Shown: positions 51,601-63,600 of the stretch, in pieces
How positions within the stretch are numbered: the first letter of the stretch is position 1
How the letters are laid out: each line of letters starts with the position of its first letter
Assembly (NCBI GenBank): GCA_030063045.1
Contig: JAQSEB010000203.1
Coordinates: 806,001 to 870,000, forward strand
Reading direction: 5' to 3'
DNA length: 64,000 bases
From: Pratylenchus scribneri
Lineage: Eukaryota; Nematoda; Chromadorea; Rhabditida; Pratylenchidae
Notes under the pieces: model-generated
The model's input: the letters and a program-made list of their open reading frames with translations, nothing else
Databases searched by the model: none
What the model was told of the DNA's origin: nothing
Program-made: the position numbers and the translations under genes

Positions 51601-54600
51601 CCAAAAGACTTGACGGAAGATGAGAAAAGACGAAAAGATCGTGAAGATCAATTGAAAAAGAGGCGTGAAGCAGAAGAAAAAGCAAAAGCCGAAGCAGATG
51701 AAGCTAAAAGAGTAAGTATTCTGTTACTTTGAATAAATAAATCTAGAATTATATACTAGTCAAACTGTTTTAATATAAAATATAATGGTTTTTCCTTTGT
51801 ATAATAAAAATCGAATTTAACTTAAAGTAAATTTTTAATTCGCTATAAATTATTTTTTCTTACAAAAACACATTTTTATTAACTAACTAGCTCAGGAGTT
51901 CGCCCTACGGGCGAACTCCTGAGCTAGGCAAAATAATCAACAATAATCATGCTAAATATGCAAAAAATTTTATTTTTAATTCTGATTTTATTCTGATTTT
52001 TAATTCTGATTTTTAATTCTGATTTTATTCTTTTTCTGATTTTTAATTCTGATTTTATGCTTATTCTGATTTTTAATTCTGATTTAATTCTGTTTTTTAA
52101 TTCTAATTTTGTTACTTTCCTGTTTTTTTGGGTCGTGGGGCAAGAAAATTATCACTTATCAGGGGGCAAGACTTATAATATTTAATAGAATGATTAGAAA
52201 GATGATGATGCATCTCATCTTCATCATCATCATCTCATCTTCATCATCATCGTCTTCATCTTCAACATCCTCATCATCATTATCATCCTCATCTTCATCA
52301 TCATCGTCCTCATCTTCATCATCATTATTATCATCCTCATCTCATCTTGATCATCATCATCTCATCTTCATCGTCTTCATCTTCATCATCCTCATTATCA
52401 TCCTCATCTCATCTTCATCATCATCGTCCTCATCTTCATCATCATCATTATCATCCTCATCTCATCTTCATCATCTCATCTTCATCATCATCATCTCATC
52501 TTCATCGTCATCTTCATCATCCTCATTATCATCCTCATCTTCATCATCCCCTTCATCATCATGATCATTATCATCCTCTCATCCTCATCTTCATCCTCAT
52601 CATCATCATCTTCCTCATCTTCATTATCTCCTTCATCGTCATTTTCATCATTATCTTCATCTTAATCATCATCATCCTCATAATCACATCTTCATCATCA
52701 TCCCCATCTTCATCCTCATCATCCTCTCATCCTCATATTCTTTTTCAGCATCTTCCTCATCTTCTAATCATTTTCATCTTCATCATCCTCTCATCCTCAT
52801 CATCTCACTCATCTTGATCATCATCTCATCTTCATCATTATCCTCATCTTCATCGTCATCATCATCTCATCTTCCTAATCATCCTATTTTATATTATAGG
52901 TCTTGCCGCCCCCGCCACAAAAAAATGGTTGAATGGAAAGAACAAATGAAGCAAAAATCGAAAATAATTATTAAGATTGAGTGAATGTGTGAAGAAGGAA
53001 TTAAAAATTGTATTGTTTTCTGTCATTTAAATTTAGTTAAGTTAAAAATGATGCATTGTATTCTTTTAAATTATTCCATTTTTATGTTCCGAATTGACTC
53101 TGCTTTTTCAGAAAAATAAAAAGAAAATAAATCTTTAATTAATTCTAAAGAAACTTTCCAAGGTGCTTTTATTCTTTGGGAAATTTCACAATAGTTCCAG
53201 TCAGTAGAAGTAAATAAAAATAAATAGCTGAAAACAAATTTCCATAATCAAACATTTAGTTGCAGTCTGGATTATTAGAAATAAAAAATAAAAAAGAACT
53301 GAAAAAGAACATGCACATTTTTCTTAGAGAAAACACATTTTTCTTAGTTAAACGAAAACACATTTTTCTTAGAGAAAACACATTTTTCTTAATTAAACGA
53401 AAACACATTTTCTTAGTTAAACGAAAATACATTTTTATTTAAACGAAAACACATTTTTCTTAGTTAAACGAAAATAAATTTTTATTTAAATGAAAAAACA
53501 TTTTTCTTAATTAAACGAAAACATATTTTTCTCGTTAAATTAAAACGTATTTTTCTTTAAATGAAAACACATTTTTCTTAGATAAACGAAAACACATTTT
53601 TCTTAGAGAAAACACATTTTTCTTAGTTAAACGAAAACACATTTTTCTTAGAGAAAACACATTTTCTTAGTTAAACGAAAATACATTTTTATTTAAACGA
53701 AAACACATTTTTCTTAGTTAAACGAAAATAAATTTTTATTTAAATGAAAAAACATTTTTCTTAATTAAACGAAAACATATTTTTCTCGTTAAATTAAAAC
53801 GTATTTTTCTTTAAATGAAAACACATTTTTCTTAGATAAAACACATTTTTCTTAGTTAAACGAAAACACATTTTTCTTAGAGAAAACACATTTTTCTTCG
53901 TTAAACGAAAACACATTTTTCTTATTTAAAAGTAAACACATTTTTATTTAAATGAAAACATATTTTTTTAGTTGACACATTTTACTTCTATTCAAGAATT
54001 GATCATATTAATTATTAATATTATTTTTTAGGCAATGGATGAGATGACAAAACGACGAGAGGATGCAAAGAAAAAGAAAGAAGAAGATGAAAAGAGGAAA
54101 AAAGATGAAGCACTATTAAAAGCAAAAGCAGAAGAAGAAGAAAAAGCTCGAAAAGCATTGGAGGCCAAAAAGGATGCAGATGCAGCTTTGAAGAAGGCCA
54201 TAGATGAGCAAGGAAAAGTGGACACAACCGTGAAAAAATACAAATTGGATGAAGAAAAACTGCCTCAAACCAAACAGTTATCATCAGATAAAAGCAAAAT
54301 TGAAGAGCCAAGCTCAGCATTCACAATTAAAAAGCCTGGTGATAATGATGAAGAATCAGCGTTGAAATCGCCAATGGAAGAAAAATTAGTGAAATTGAAA
54401 CAGCCAAAGACCAAAAAAGCAGGCGAAAACCCTTCACCAGAGGAAGAAAAAGCTGAACAAATGAAATCAGGCAAAAAAGGAATTCGGCCAGAAGATGAAA
54501 AGAAAGCAGAAGAAGATGAAGCCAAGGCAAAAATGGATGAATTGGCCCGAAAGCGTAAAGAGAAGGCTTTAGCCAAAGAAGAAGAGGAGCGAAAACGAAA

Positions 54601-57600
54601 AGAGGATGAAGCCGCGCAACGCCGAAAATCGATTGAAGATAAGCGATTAGCTGAACAAAAAGCCAAAGAAGAAGCGGATGCTGCGATGAAGAAAGCCAAG
54701 GATGGACAAGAGAAAGTGGATACTACAGTGAAGAAATTCCAATTAGATGAAGAGAAGCCGCCAACCACAAAGAAACCATCAATCGATAAAGGCGAATCAG
54801 GTGGGTAGACATTCCTTAAACTTAATTTTGCACTATTTTCTAAAATCTCTTCTCATCTAAAATATCTGAATTTGCACAAAAATTGTTTAAAAACCATATA
54901 CTATTTTTAGAAGCTGTCGTTGATGATGACAAGAAGAAAAAGAAACGGACTGTTTCGGACATCAAAGAAGATAAAGCCAAAGCTGAAGCAGGCGAAGAGC
55001 CAAGCTCTGCCTTCACATTTAAAAAGCCTGGCGATAAAATTGATGAAGAATCGGCATTGAAATCGCCAGTGGAAGAAAAATTAGTAAAAATTCCGGCCAA
55101 AAAGAAAACAGATGACGATAAAATGAATCAAGAAGAGGAACGAAAACTTGAAGCCGAACAGGACAAGAAATTTGAAGAACAAAAACAAAAAGCTGATGAA
55201 GATAGGAAACGAAGAGAAGAAGAACGTAAAAAGAGAGAAGAGGAACAAGAAAATGAACGAATTCAACGAAAAAAGCAACGAGATGAAGCCAGAAAATTGG
55301 AAGATGAGGAAAGGAAGCGAAAAGACGCTGAAGAAGAAAAACAAGCGGAAGAACAACGAAGAAAGACCGCTGAAGAAAAGAAGCGAAAGGATGATGAAAT
55401 GAAGGCAAAACAAGCGGAAGAAGAGAAGAAACGGGCTGATGAACTAAAGAAGAAAGAAGAAGATCGAAAACATAAGGAAGCGGAAGATGACAAGAAATTT
55501 GAAGAGCAAAAAAGAAAAGCTGATGAAGATCGGAAACGGAGGGAGGATGAACGTAAAAAGAAAGAAGAGGAACAAGAAAATGAGCGAGTTAAAAGGAAAA
55601 AACAAAGAGAAGAAGCAAGGAAATTAGCCGAAAAAGGGGATAAAGAAGAAGCTGATGCCGAATTGAAAAAGACTAAGGATGGACAGGAAAAAATGGATGC
55701 AACTTTGATGAAAGAGAAATTGGATGAAGAGAAGCCTCAAATTGCGAAGAAGTCTTCGATCGATAAAGGCAAAGAACCTGTTGAGGAACCAAGCTCAGCT
55801 TTCACGATTAGAAAGAAGTCAACTGAAAAAGTGGCCGAAGAGGAATTACAGAAATCTCCTAAAGAGGAAAAACTCGTGACACCTCCAGCCAAAAAGAAGG
55901 ATGACAGTACAGGTGATGAACAAATTGGAAAGAAAATGCAAGATGAAATGAAAAAATTAGAGGAAAATAAATTCGAAGAACAAAAACGGAAAGCAGAAGA
56001 AGAACGAAAACGAAGGGAAGACGAACGTAAAAAGAAAGAAGAGGAACAAGAAAATCAGAAGGCTGCTCGTAAAAAACAACGAGAGGAAGCCCGAAAATTA
56101 GAGGATGAAGAGAGGAGGCGAAAAGAAGCCGAGGAAGAAAAGAAAGAAGCTGAACAAAAACAAAAAGCAGCCGAAGATAAAAAGCGAAAATATGATGAGA
56201 TGAAAGCAAAACAAGCGGAAGAAGAAAAGAAACGTGCTGAAGAAATTAAAAATCGAGAGGAAGAAAGGAAGCGTCAGGAAGCGGAAGATGATAAGAAATT
56301 TGAAGAACAAAAACGAAAAGCTGATGAGGATCGCAAACGAAGAGAAGAAGAACGTAAAAAGAGAGAAGATGAACAAGAAAATGAACGAATTCAAAGAAAG
56401 AAGCAACGAGAAGAAGCAAGAAAATTGGAAGATGAAGAAAGAAGGCGAAAAGACGCCGAAGAAGAAAAACAAGCAGAAGAGCAACGAGGAAAGGCCGCTG
56501 AAGAAAAGAAACGAAAGGATGATGAAATGAAGGCAAAACAAACGGAAGAAGAAAAGAAATGGGCTGATGAACAAAAAATGAAAGATAAGCCAGATAAGTA
56601 CATAAAACCTGAAGATGAAAGGAAAATGTCCGGCGAACAACGAGATGCTAAAAAACAAAAGGTGGATGAGGAAGATAAACCTAAAGATCAGCGCAAGAAT
56701 AAAAAAGATGATGAAAAGAAACATGATGAATTGGAACGGAAAGCGATAGAAGATGAGGAAAAAAAGAAAAGAGCTCAAGAACGAGAAAAAGCGGATGAAA
56801 GGAAGGCTAAAGACGAAGAAATGAATAAAATGATGGAAGATAAAAAACGAAGGGAAGAAGAAAGGAAACGCAAAGAAGCCGATGAAGAAAAAGCGCTGGA
56901 AGAATCAAAGAAACAACGTGAACAAGAGAGAAAAAGAAAAGATGAAGAACGCCGAAAGAAGGATGAAGAAGAAGAGAGACAACAAGCAGAAGTGAAACGA
57001 TTAAAAGACGAGAAAAGGAAGAAGGAGGAGGAAGAACGAAAAAGGATGCTAGAGGAAGAAGATAAGAAACGAGCGGAAGAAGAAAAGAAAGCTGCCGAAT
57101 TGAGGAAACAACGTGATGAAGAGAAAAAACGCCTAGAAGAGGAAGAAGATAAAAGGCAGAGGGAGGAAAAAGAACATAGGGCGGAAGAGAGGAGACGGAA
57201 GGAAAAGGAAGAAGAAGAAAAGGAGGAAGAAAATCGAAAAAGAAGAGATGAAATGAAACGAAAGAAAGAGGAAGAACGAAAACGGAAAGAAGAAGAAGAA
57301 GAACGGCAGTTGGCAGATGAGAGGAAACGTGAAGAGGAAAGACGTAAAAAGGATGAAGAAGAGAGAAAGCGGATGATGGAAGAGGAAGAAAGAAAAAGAG
57401 CAGAAGAGGAGAGAAAGGCAACTGAATTGAGGAAACAAAAGGAGGAAGAGAGAAAACGTGAAGAAGAGGAAGATGAAAAAAGACGAAAAGAAGAAATGGA
57501 TCGGCGCGCAGAAGAGAGAAGACGGAAACTTGAAAAAGAAGAACAAGAGGAGGAGGAAAATAGGAAACGACGTGAAGAAATGAGAAGGAAAAAGGATGAG

Positions 57601-60600
57601 GAAAGGAGGAAACGGGATGAAGAGGAAGAAAGACAAAGAGCTGAAGAAGATAGGCAAAAGGAAGAAGAGAGAAAACGGCGAATTGAGGAACAAAAACGAA
57701 TGGAAGAGGAACAAGAAAGGAAACGCTTGGAAGAAGAAAAGAAAGCCAATGAAGAAAAGCAAAGAAAGGAGCAAGAAAAAAGACGCCAGGAAGAAGAGGA
57801 AGAGAGGCAAAGAGCTGAAGCCAGAAGGCGAAAGGAAGAGGAGAGAAAGAGAAAAGATGAGGAGATGAGACGCCTAGAAGAGGAGGAAGAAAGAAAATTG
57901 GCTGAAGAACGCCAAAAAGCCGCTGAAGCACGCAAAAAGGAAGAGGAAGAACGAAAAAGACGAGCGGTAGAGGAGGAAAAAGAGCGGGAAGAGGAAAGGA
58001 AGCGTAGAGAAAAGGAAAGAAAACAAAGGGAAGAAGAAGAAGAGAAGAAATTGGCCGAAGACAGAAAGCGATGGGAAGAGGAACGAAAAAGAAAGGCCGA
58101 AGAACGAAGGCGCCAGGAAGAGGAGGAAGAAAAACGAGCGGCTGAAGCGCGAAAGCGCAAGGAAGAAGAGAGAAGACATAAAAATGAAGAGGCCGATCGT
58201 CGGGATAAAGAAGATGAGAGAAGAGAATTGGCAAAACGAGCTGAAGAGGAGAACAAACGAAGGAAAGGGGCGATGCCTGCAGATGATGAGGCAAAAACGA
58301 AGGTGAAACCAAAAAGTCAAGAAGATGGGTTGAAGAAACAAGAAGTGGATGAAATCAGAAAAAGGGACAAAGAAGAGGCGGAATTGAAGAAACGTGAGGC
58401 CGAAAAGATGAAATCCCCGCAAAAGGAAGTGATTTCGATGGAGGATGAGAGGGAAGAGCAACGAAAGAAGGCGGCCACCCCAGTGCAAGATGAAGAGGAA
58501 GTGGCCCGATTCCACAAGGAACGAGATGCCCGAATGAAAAAGCGAAAAGAGGAAGAGGAACGCATCCGGGCTGAACAAGAAGAGGAAAAACGCCGAATGG
58601 AAGAGGCCAAAGCGAAGGAATTGGCGGAAAAAACCAAAAAGAAAGAGGAGGAAGAAGAGAGGACGAAAAAACGAGACGATGAGTTGAAAAAGGAACGCGG
58701 CTTTGAGGATGTTGAGCAAAAATCAATGAAGCGAAAAGTTGTGAAGAAGAAGAAAATGCCAGAAGAAGAATCGGGCGAAGGAAAAGCGAAAGAAAGTACA
58801 GCAAAAGATGAATTTGGGATGGCCAAAATGGAAAAGAAGAAGACAGCCGGAGAGGATGAAGACGAATGGGAATATGTTTATGAGGAAGAAGAAGGAGAAG
58901 GAATGCCACTGAAACGTTACGAAACAAAGGAGGTGAAATTCGACGAGGTCGAAGATTTCCTGGGCAAGCGACGAATGCAACGGCTGGAAATTGGCGAAGT
59001 GGCACCATTGGAAGATTTGTTGCCGGTGGCAATCCGGCATAGGACAATCCGGAAAGGTTTCGTCACCATCCCCGACCGTGAAGTGCTTACCGCCCGTGGT
59101 GATACGGCCATTTTCGAATGTGAATTGTTCAATGAAAGTGACCAAGTGAGTTGGACGGTGAATGGCAAAACACTGCAACAACTCGGCGACCCGCGTTGTT
59201 TCATTCAAAACTATGCCTATATTCGACAACTCAAAATTGAGCATGTTCTGCCGGCGGACACCAACATTCGTGTACAATGCACGCTGGAGGATGAAACACG
59301 GCAAATGCATGAAAGTCGATTGGTTGTGGATGAAGTCCCAGTGGAATTTGCAGAGAAATTGCCAAGAAAAGTCATCGCCAATTTGGGTGACACTTCCACT
59401 CTCACAGCCGTCCTTACCCATGATGCAGCCAAAAAGATTTCATGGAGCCATAATGGCCGACCATTGTTCAATGATGACATATATCAAATCAACAACAATG
59501 GCTGTATATGTGAGTTCTATTTTTGTCATTTTAAATATTTATTTTTTTATTTTAACTTTACATTCAAAATTTTCGTCAAAATAATTTTTAAAATCAAATG
59601 TAAAATGGTAATTCAAAACATAAAAAGTATGAAATTTGAACTATAAGTAATGTTTTTGGATGGATTTTTAAGAGCACGAATTGTCTTCTCCCATTTTACT
59701 ATAACAACAATTGTCCTTTAATTCGCCAGCTGCAAATCTTGCTTTACATTTGGCCCAATCCCTTCCATTTTCTCTTTTAAAACATTAAACCCGGGGCTGA
59801 TCAGCAGCCAGAAATTTTCCCAATTCTTCAATTGAATAGCCACTTTATTAATATCCATTGATCCTGAATGGTCAGTAAAGCATAGCAAATTTCAATTTGT
59901 ATTAAATTTTATTAAACTTGAATTGTAGACATAAATTTTAGAATTTTTATTTTTTTAAACAGTTATTTCTAAATCTCCCTAAATTTTTATTATAAAAACA
60001 CAAAAAAAAAAAATAAAAAGGTTAAATTTTTATAAAATACATTAAAGATATTATCCTTTTGGAAATCTAATAAAATTAAATAAATTAACATAAATTATTG
60101 AGACATTATTTAATTTTATTAAATCTTAATTATTTTTCAATTTTTAATAAATTTTTCAAATAAATTCCCTCTCATATCAGGCTCTTTGGTGATCAAAAAC
60201 ACTGACTACAAACTGGGAGGCAGATATTCCCTCAATGTTGACATGGTCGAATCCTCAACAATCCTGGAAGTACACGGCAAGCCACGAATGGATGCAGCGG
60301 ATGAAGGCCGTGTTCAAAAGATCATAATGGATGCCAACGAGAATTTATCATTGAATATTCGCCTAAAATCATTGCCCGAACCCGAAGTTGACCTCTATTT
60401 GAACAATCAACTGTTGACGCCCGAATTGCGTACGCATGTCACCTGCCTTGAGGATAATGTTCTGTTGACTCGACGGGAATTGACCAAAGCAGACCGAGGC
60501 CGCTACAAAGTTGTTCTGTTCAATGAATACGGCGAAGACAAATTGGAATATGAAGTGTATGTACGGGATGTGCCCGAACCGCCTTCAGGCTTAATGATCA

Positions 60601-63600
60601 CTGAAATTGGGCATGATTATTGTTTCTTGAAGGTAAGCTCATTTGCAATATTTAATTTAATAAATTCTCAGAAAAAAAATAAAGAATGATGATTCACTAA
60701 AAAATAGAAAATAAATATTTTCATTTTTCCGCAGAGTGATTTTCCTTCAGGCATAATTATTCGCAAATTCTTTATAAGTATTTCTGCTCTTAGATTTAGC
60801 AAAAAGAGGAATTTTAAATCGATTCCAAAAATACCAAAATATACTTATTAGTAGGGGGCGGATTTTTATTGATATCAATATTTTTCTTGCGAATTTAAAA
60901 TAGCTTTAAAACAACATAAAACATGTTTTTATCAAGGTTTTAGTTGATTTGCATGAACTTTTATATCAATATTCATCAATATTTTGCCATTTTTTGGCCA
61001 TCAATATTGACATCAATATTTCGGCATTTTTTGACAATTTTTGGCAATTTTTGTCAATATTTTGAAGATCTTAGAAAAAAATTGAGATTTTTTGAAAAAA
61101 TCGAAAATTTTTTTAAAAATATTTTTGAAATTTTTTGAAAAATTTTCACGATTTCTTAAAAAATTTAAAGAAAAAGTTCATTTTGTAATTTTTTGAAAAT
61201 AATTAATGAAAAAATTGATTTTGGAAAATTTTTAAAAAATTATTGTTGTGTGTAAAAATTTTTAGGAAATGGATTTTGAAATTTTTTGAATAAAAAACTT
61301 TGAAATATGAATAATTTTTGATTAAGGATATGGAAAAATATTTTTTTCGAAATTTTTGATAAAATACAGCAATTTTTAAAAAAATTTTCATCAATATTTC
61401 ATCAATATTTTGCCTATTTTGGGAAATTATATCAATATTTTAACAATTTTATGTCAATATTTTATGCCTATATTTCGGAATTCTATATCAATATAAATCC
61501 GCCCCCTACTTATTAGTATACTTATTACCACAATAAATATTTGCCTGTCTTTTTATTCGGATTTGTTGCTTTACGAAAATTTCTAAATATTAATAAGTTA
61601 TTTTATAGCTTATTATTAAGTCAAATTTATTGACACAATTTTTAATTTTTTAATGTATGTATTTTAATAAGATTGGAAGGGCAACATTTTTTGTCTTGTC
61701 ATATTTTGATGAGAAAAACACATAAGTAGCTTTTATCTAATTTTCTATTTGGCATATTTTTGAAAGACACTCATGAATATGAATCCCATTATGAAAAATT
61801 TCAAAAAAAAATTTAAAGATCACTATTTTCCCGATTATTGCTACCTAAAAATCCGAAGAAATATATAGAAATTAAATTACATATTGCAAAATTATGACAA
61901 AATATTTTTCAGTGGAGCCCACCGGCCAATGACAGCATGGTCGATGAGCGGGAACGGACCACGGGCTATGTGATCGAAAAGAAGGGAGCCAATCGACGAG
62001 TTTGGCAACGAGTTGGCCAATTGTCGGCATACACTATGGAAATATTGGTCGAAGATTTGGACTACGATACGGACTATGTGTTCCGGGTGGCCGCGATGAA
62101 TCGTTTTGGCGTTGGTGAATTCTCAAAATTGGCTCAAATCACAACGGGAACGTAAGTGGAAAATTTCATATTTTACTACTTTTTAGAAAGTAAATATAAT
62201 TTTTATAAGAAAAATAGTTTAAATAAATTAAATAGAAAATTCAAATTTTATAAAATCGCAGTTTTTACTTTTTATTAGGTCATTACATTTTTATTCATTA
62301 TATTTTTAATATAATTTGGTCATTCATATAACGATTTATCATTTCATTTTATTCCATTTCTAGTTAAAATTTGAGAAAAATAAATATTATCCATTAAATC
62401 ATTGATTGAATTTGCTCAAATTTTCATCCAGCATTTTTGAAGAATTTTAGTTTGAATATAAAGAAATTTTTAAAAATAAGTTTAAGGTTAAGTTAGAGTC
62501 AGGTCTTACGTTATTCAGAACAAAGATTGAAATGGTGTCAGATTTGACCAAATTTTAGGGTCTCAAAAAAACTAGATATTTGACAAAAAATTGCATTAAA
62601 ATTCAATGATTTTATTTTGGGTAAAAATTTTGGAATAAAAAACATTAAATTATGATTTATAAATAATTGAACAAATTCGCATGTCACACCACAATATTAA
62701 ATTTCAGACCATTCTCCGCCCCAGTGATGCATTCCGCCCCACGGATCACGCACACTTACGAGCAAAGTGTCCGCCTTGAATGGGACGAGTGCTGGGATAC
62801 CGGCGGAAGCAAATTGTTTGGCTACGACGTTTTCTGCAAGCAACAAGGCGGCGATTGGCGCAAAGTCAATCAGGAAACGGTGTTTGCCAGCAACTTTTGG
62901 CTCGATGAATTCCTGGATCCCAGCAAAAAGGACTGTGTGTTCAAAGTGGAAGCCCAAAACTATGCTGGCCTTCATTCCGACTCAAATGTTCAATCCGAAC
63001 TATTGAATGTCGAGAACAGGGCATCGAAGCACATGGCCCCACCTCGCATTGAATTGATCAGCGGCACAAAAGTGCGCGTTCATTGGAACACAGCGGAATT
63101 GGCCTCTGCCCATCATTATAATTTGCAGGTGATAAATTCAATTTAATTTAATTCATTTCATTTTTAATATGGAAAAAATATAGTAAATGGGAAATGAAAA
63201 TTAAAGATCGGACAGGGTGATCGATCTATATATCGGGTTTAATATATCGATAATTATCGATACGATATATCGGAAATATCGACCGATATATCCTATCGGT
63301 CCGATCTCTAATGAAAATATAAATATTTGATGAAATCATATTTTAAAAATAGCAATTATCATCAATAAGTCAAAGAAATCTAATTAAAAAAAAATAAATG
63401 TTTCTATATTATCGCAAATTTTCTATTAGAAACCCTGAGAATAAAAAAAATTAGAGTCCTTCCCAGGGTATTTTTAATAGAGAAGGAGCTTCAAATAGAT
63501 GATTTACGATATTCCACAAATTTTATTTGGCATAATTTCTTTTCTATTTGCAATAAATTATATATTTTTAGATTTTATTTAATATTTATTAGCCCCTTCA

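Larger units (their letters stand above)
51712..54031 (+). other. 2,320 bp intron rich in satellites
   Basis: The intron runs from gtaagt to ttttttag. It contains a perfect hairpin, a TTCTGATTTTTAA tandem, a ~680 bp (ATC)n-type tract between inverted repeats, and a ~650 bp minisatellite, each listed separately. No exon with fitting phase was found in it. Confidence 0.8.

Noticed and set aside
51887..51927. Hairpin as a bacterial-type rho-independent terminator
   Set aside because: Eukaryotic intron context, no T-tract directly after the stem, and no gene end nearby.
52109..52817. Ser- and His-rich open frames over the (ATC)n tract
   Set aside because: Pure microsatellite translation inside an intron.
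53260..53442. 60-codon frame with repeated HIFLRENTFFL
   Set aside because: Translation of the intronic minisatellite.
56775..58312. Two ~500-codon minus-strand frames opposite the charged helix exon
   Set aside because: Antisense of purine-rich coding sequence; Ser/Leu/Phe low complexity with no domain.
59690..59800. Less AT-rich stretch in the 59510-60180 intron as an extra exon
   Set aside because: No open frame in the required phase with proper splice sites, and the Ig domain joins correctly without it.
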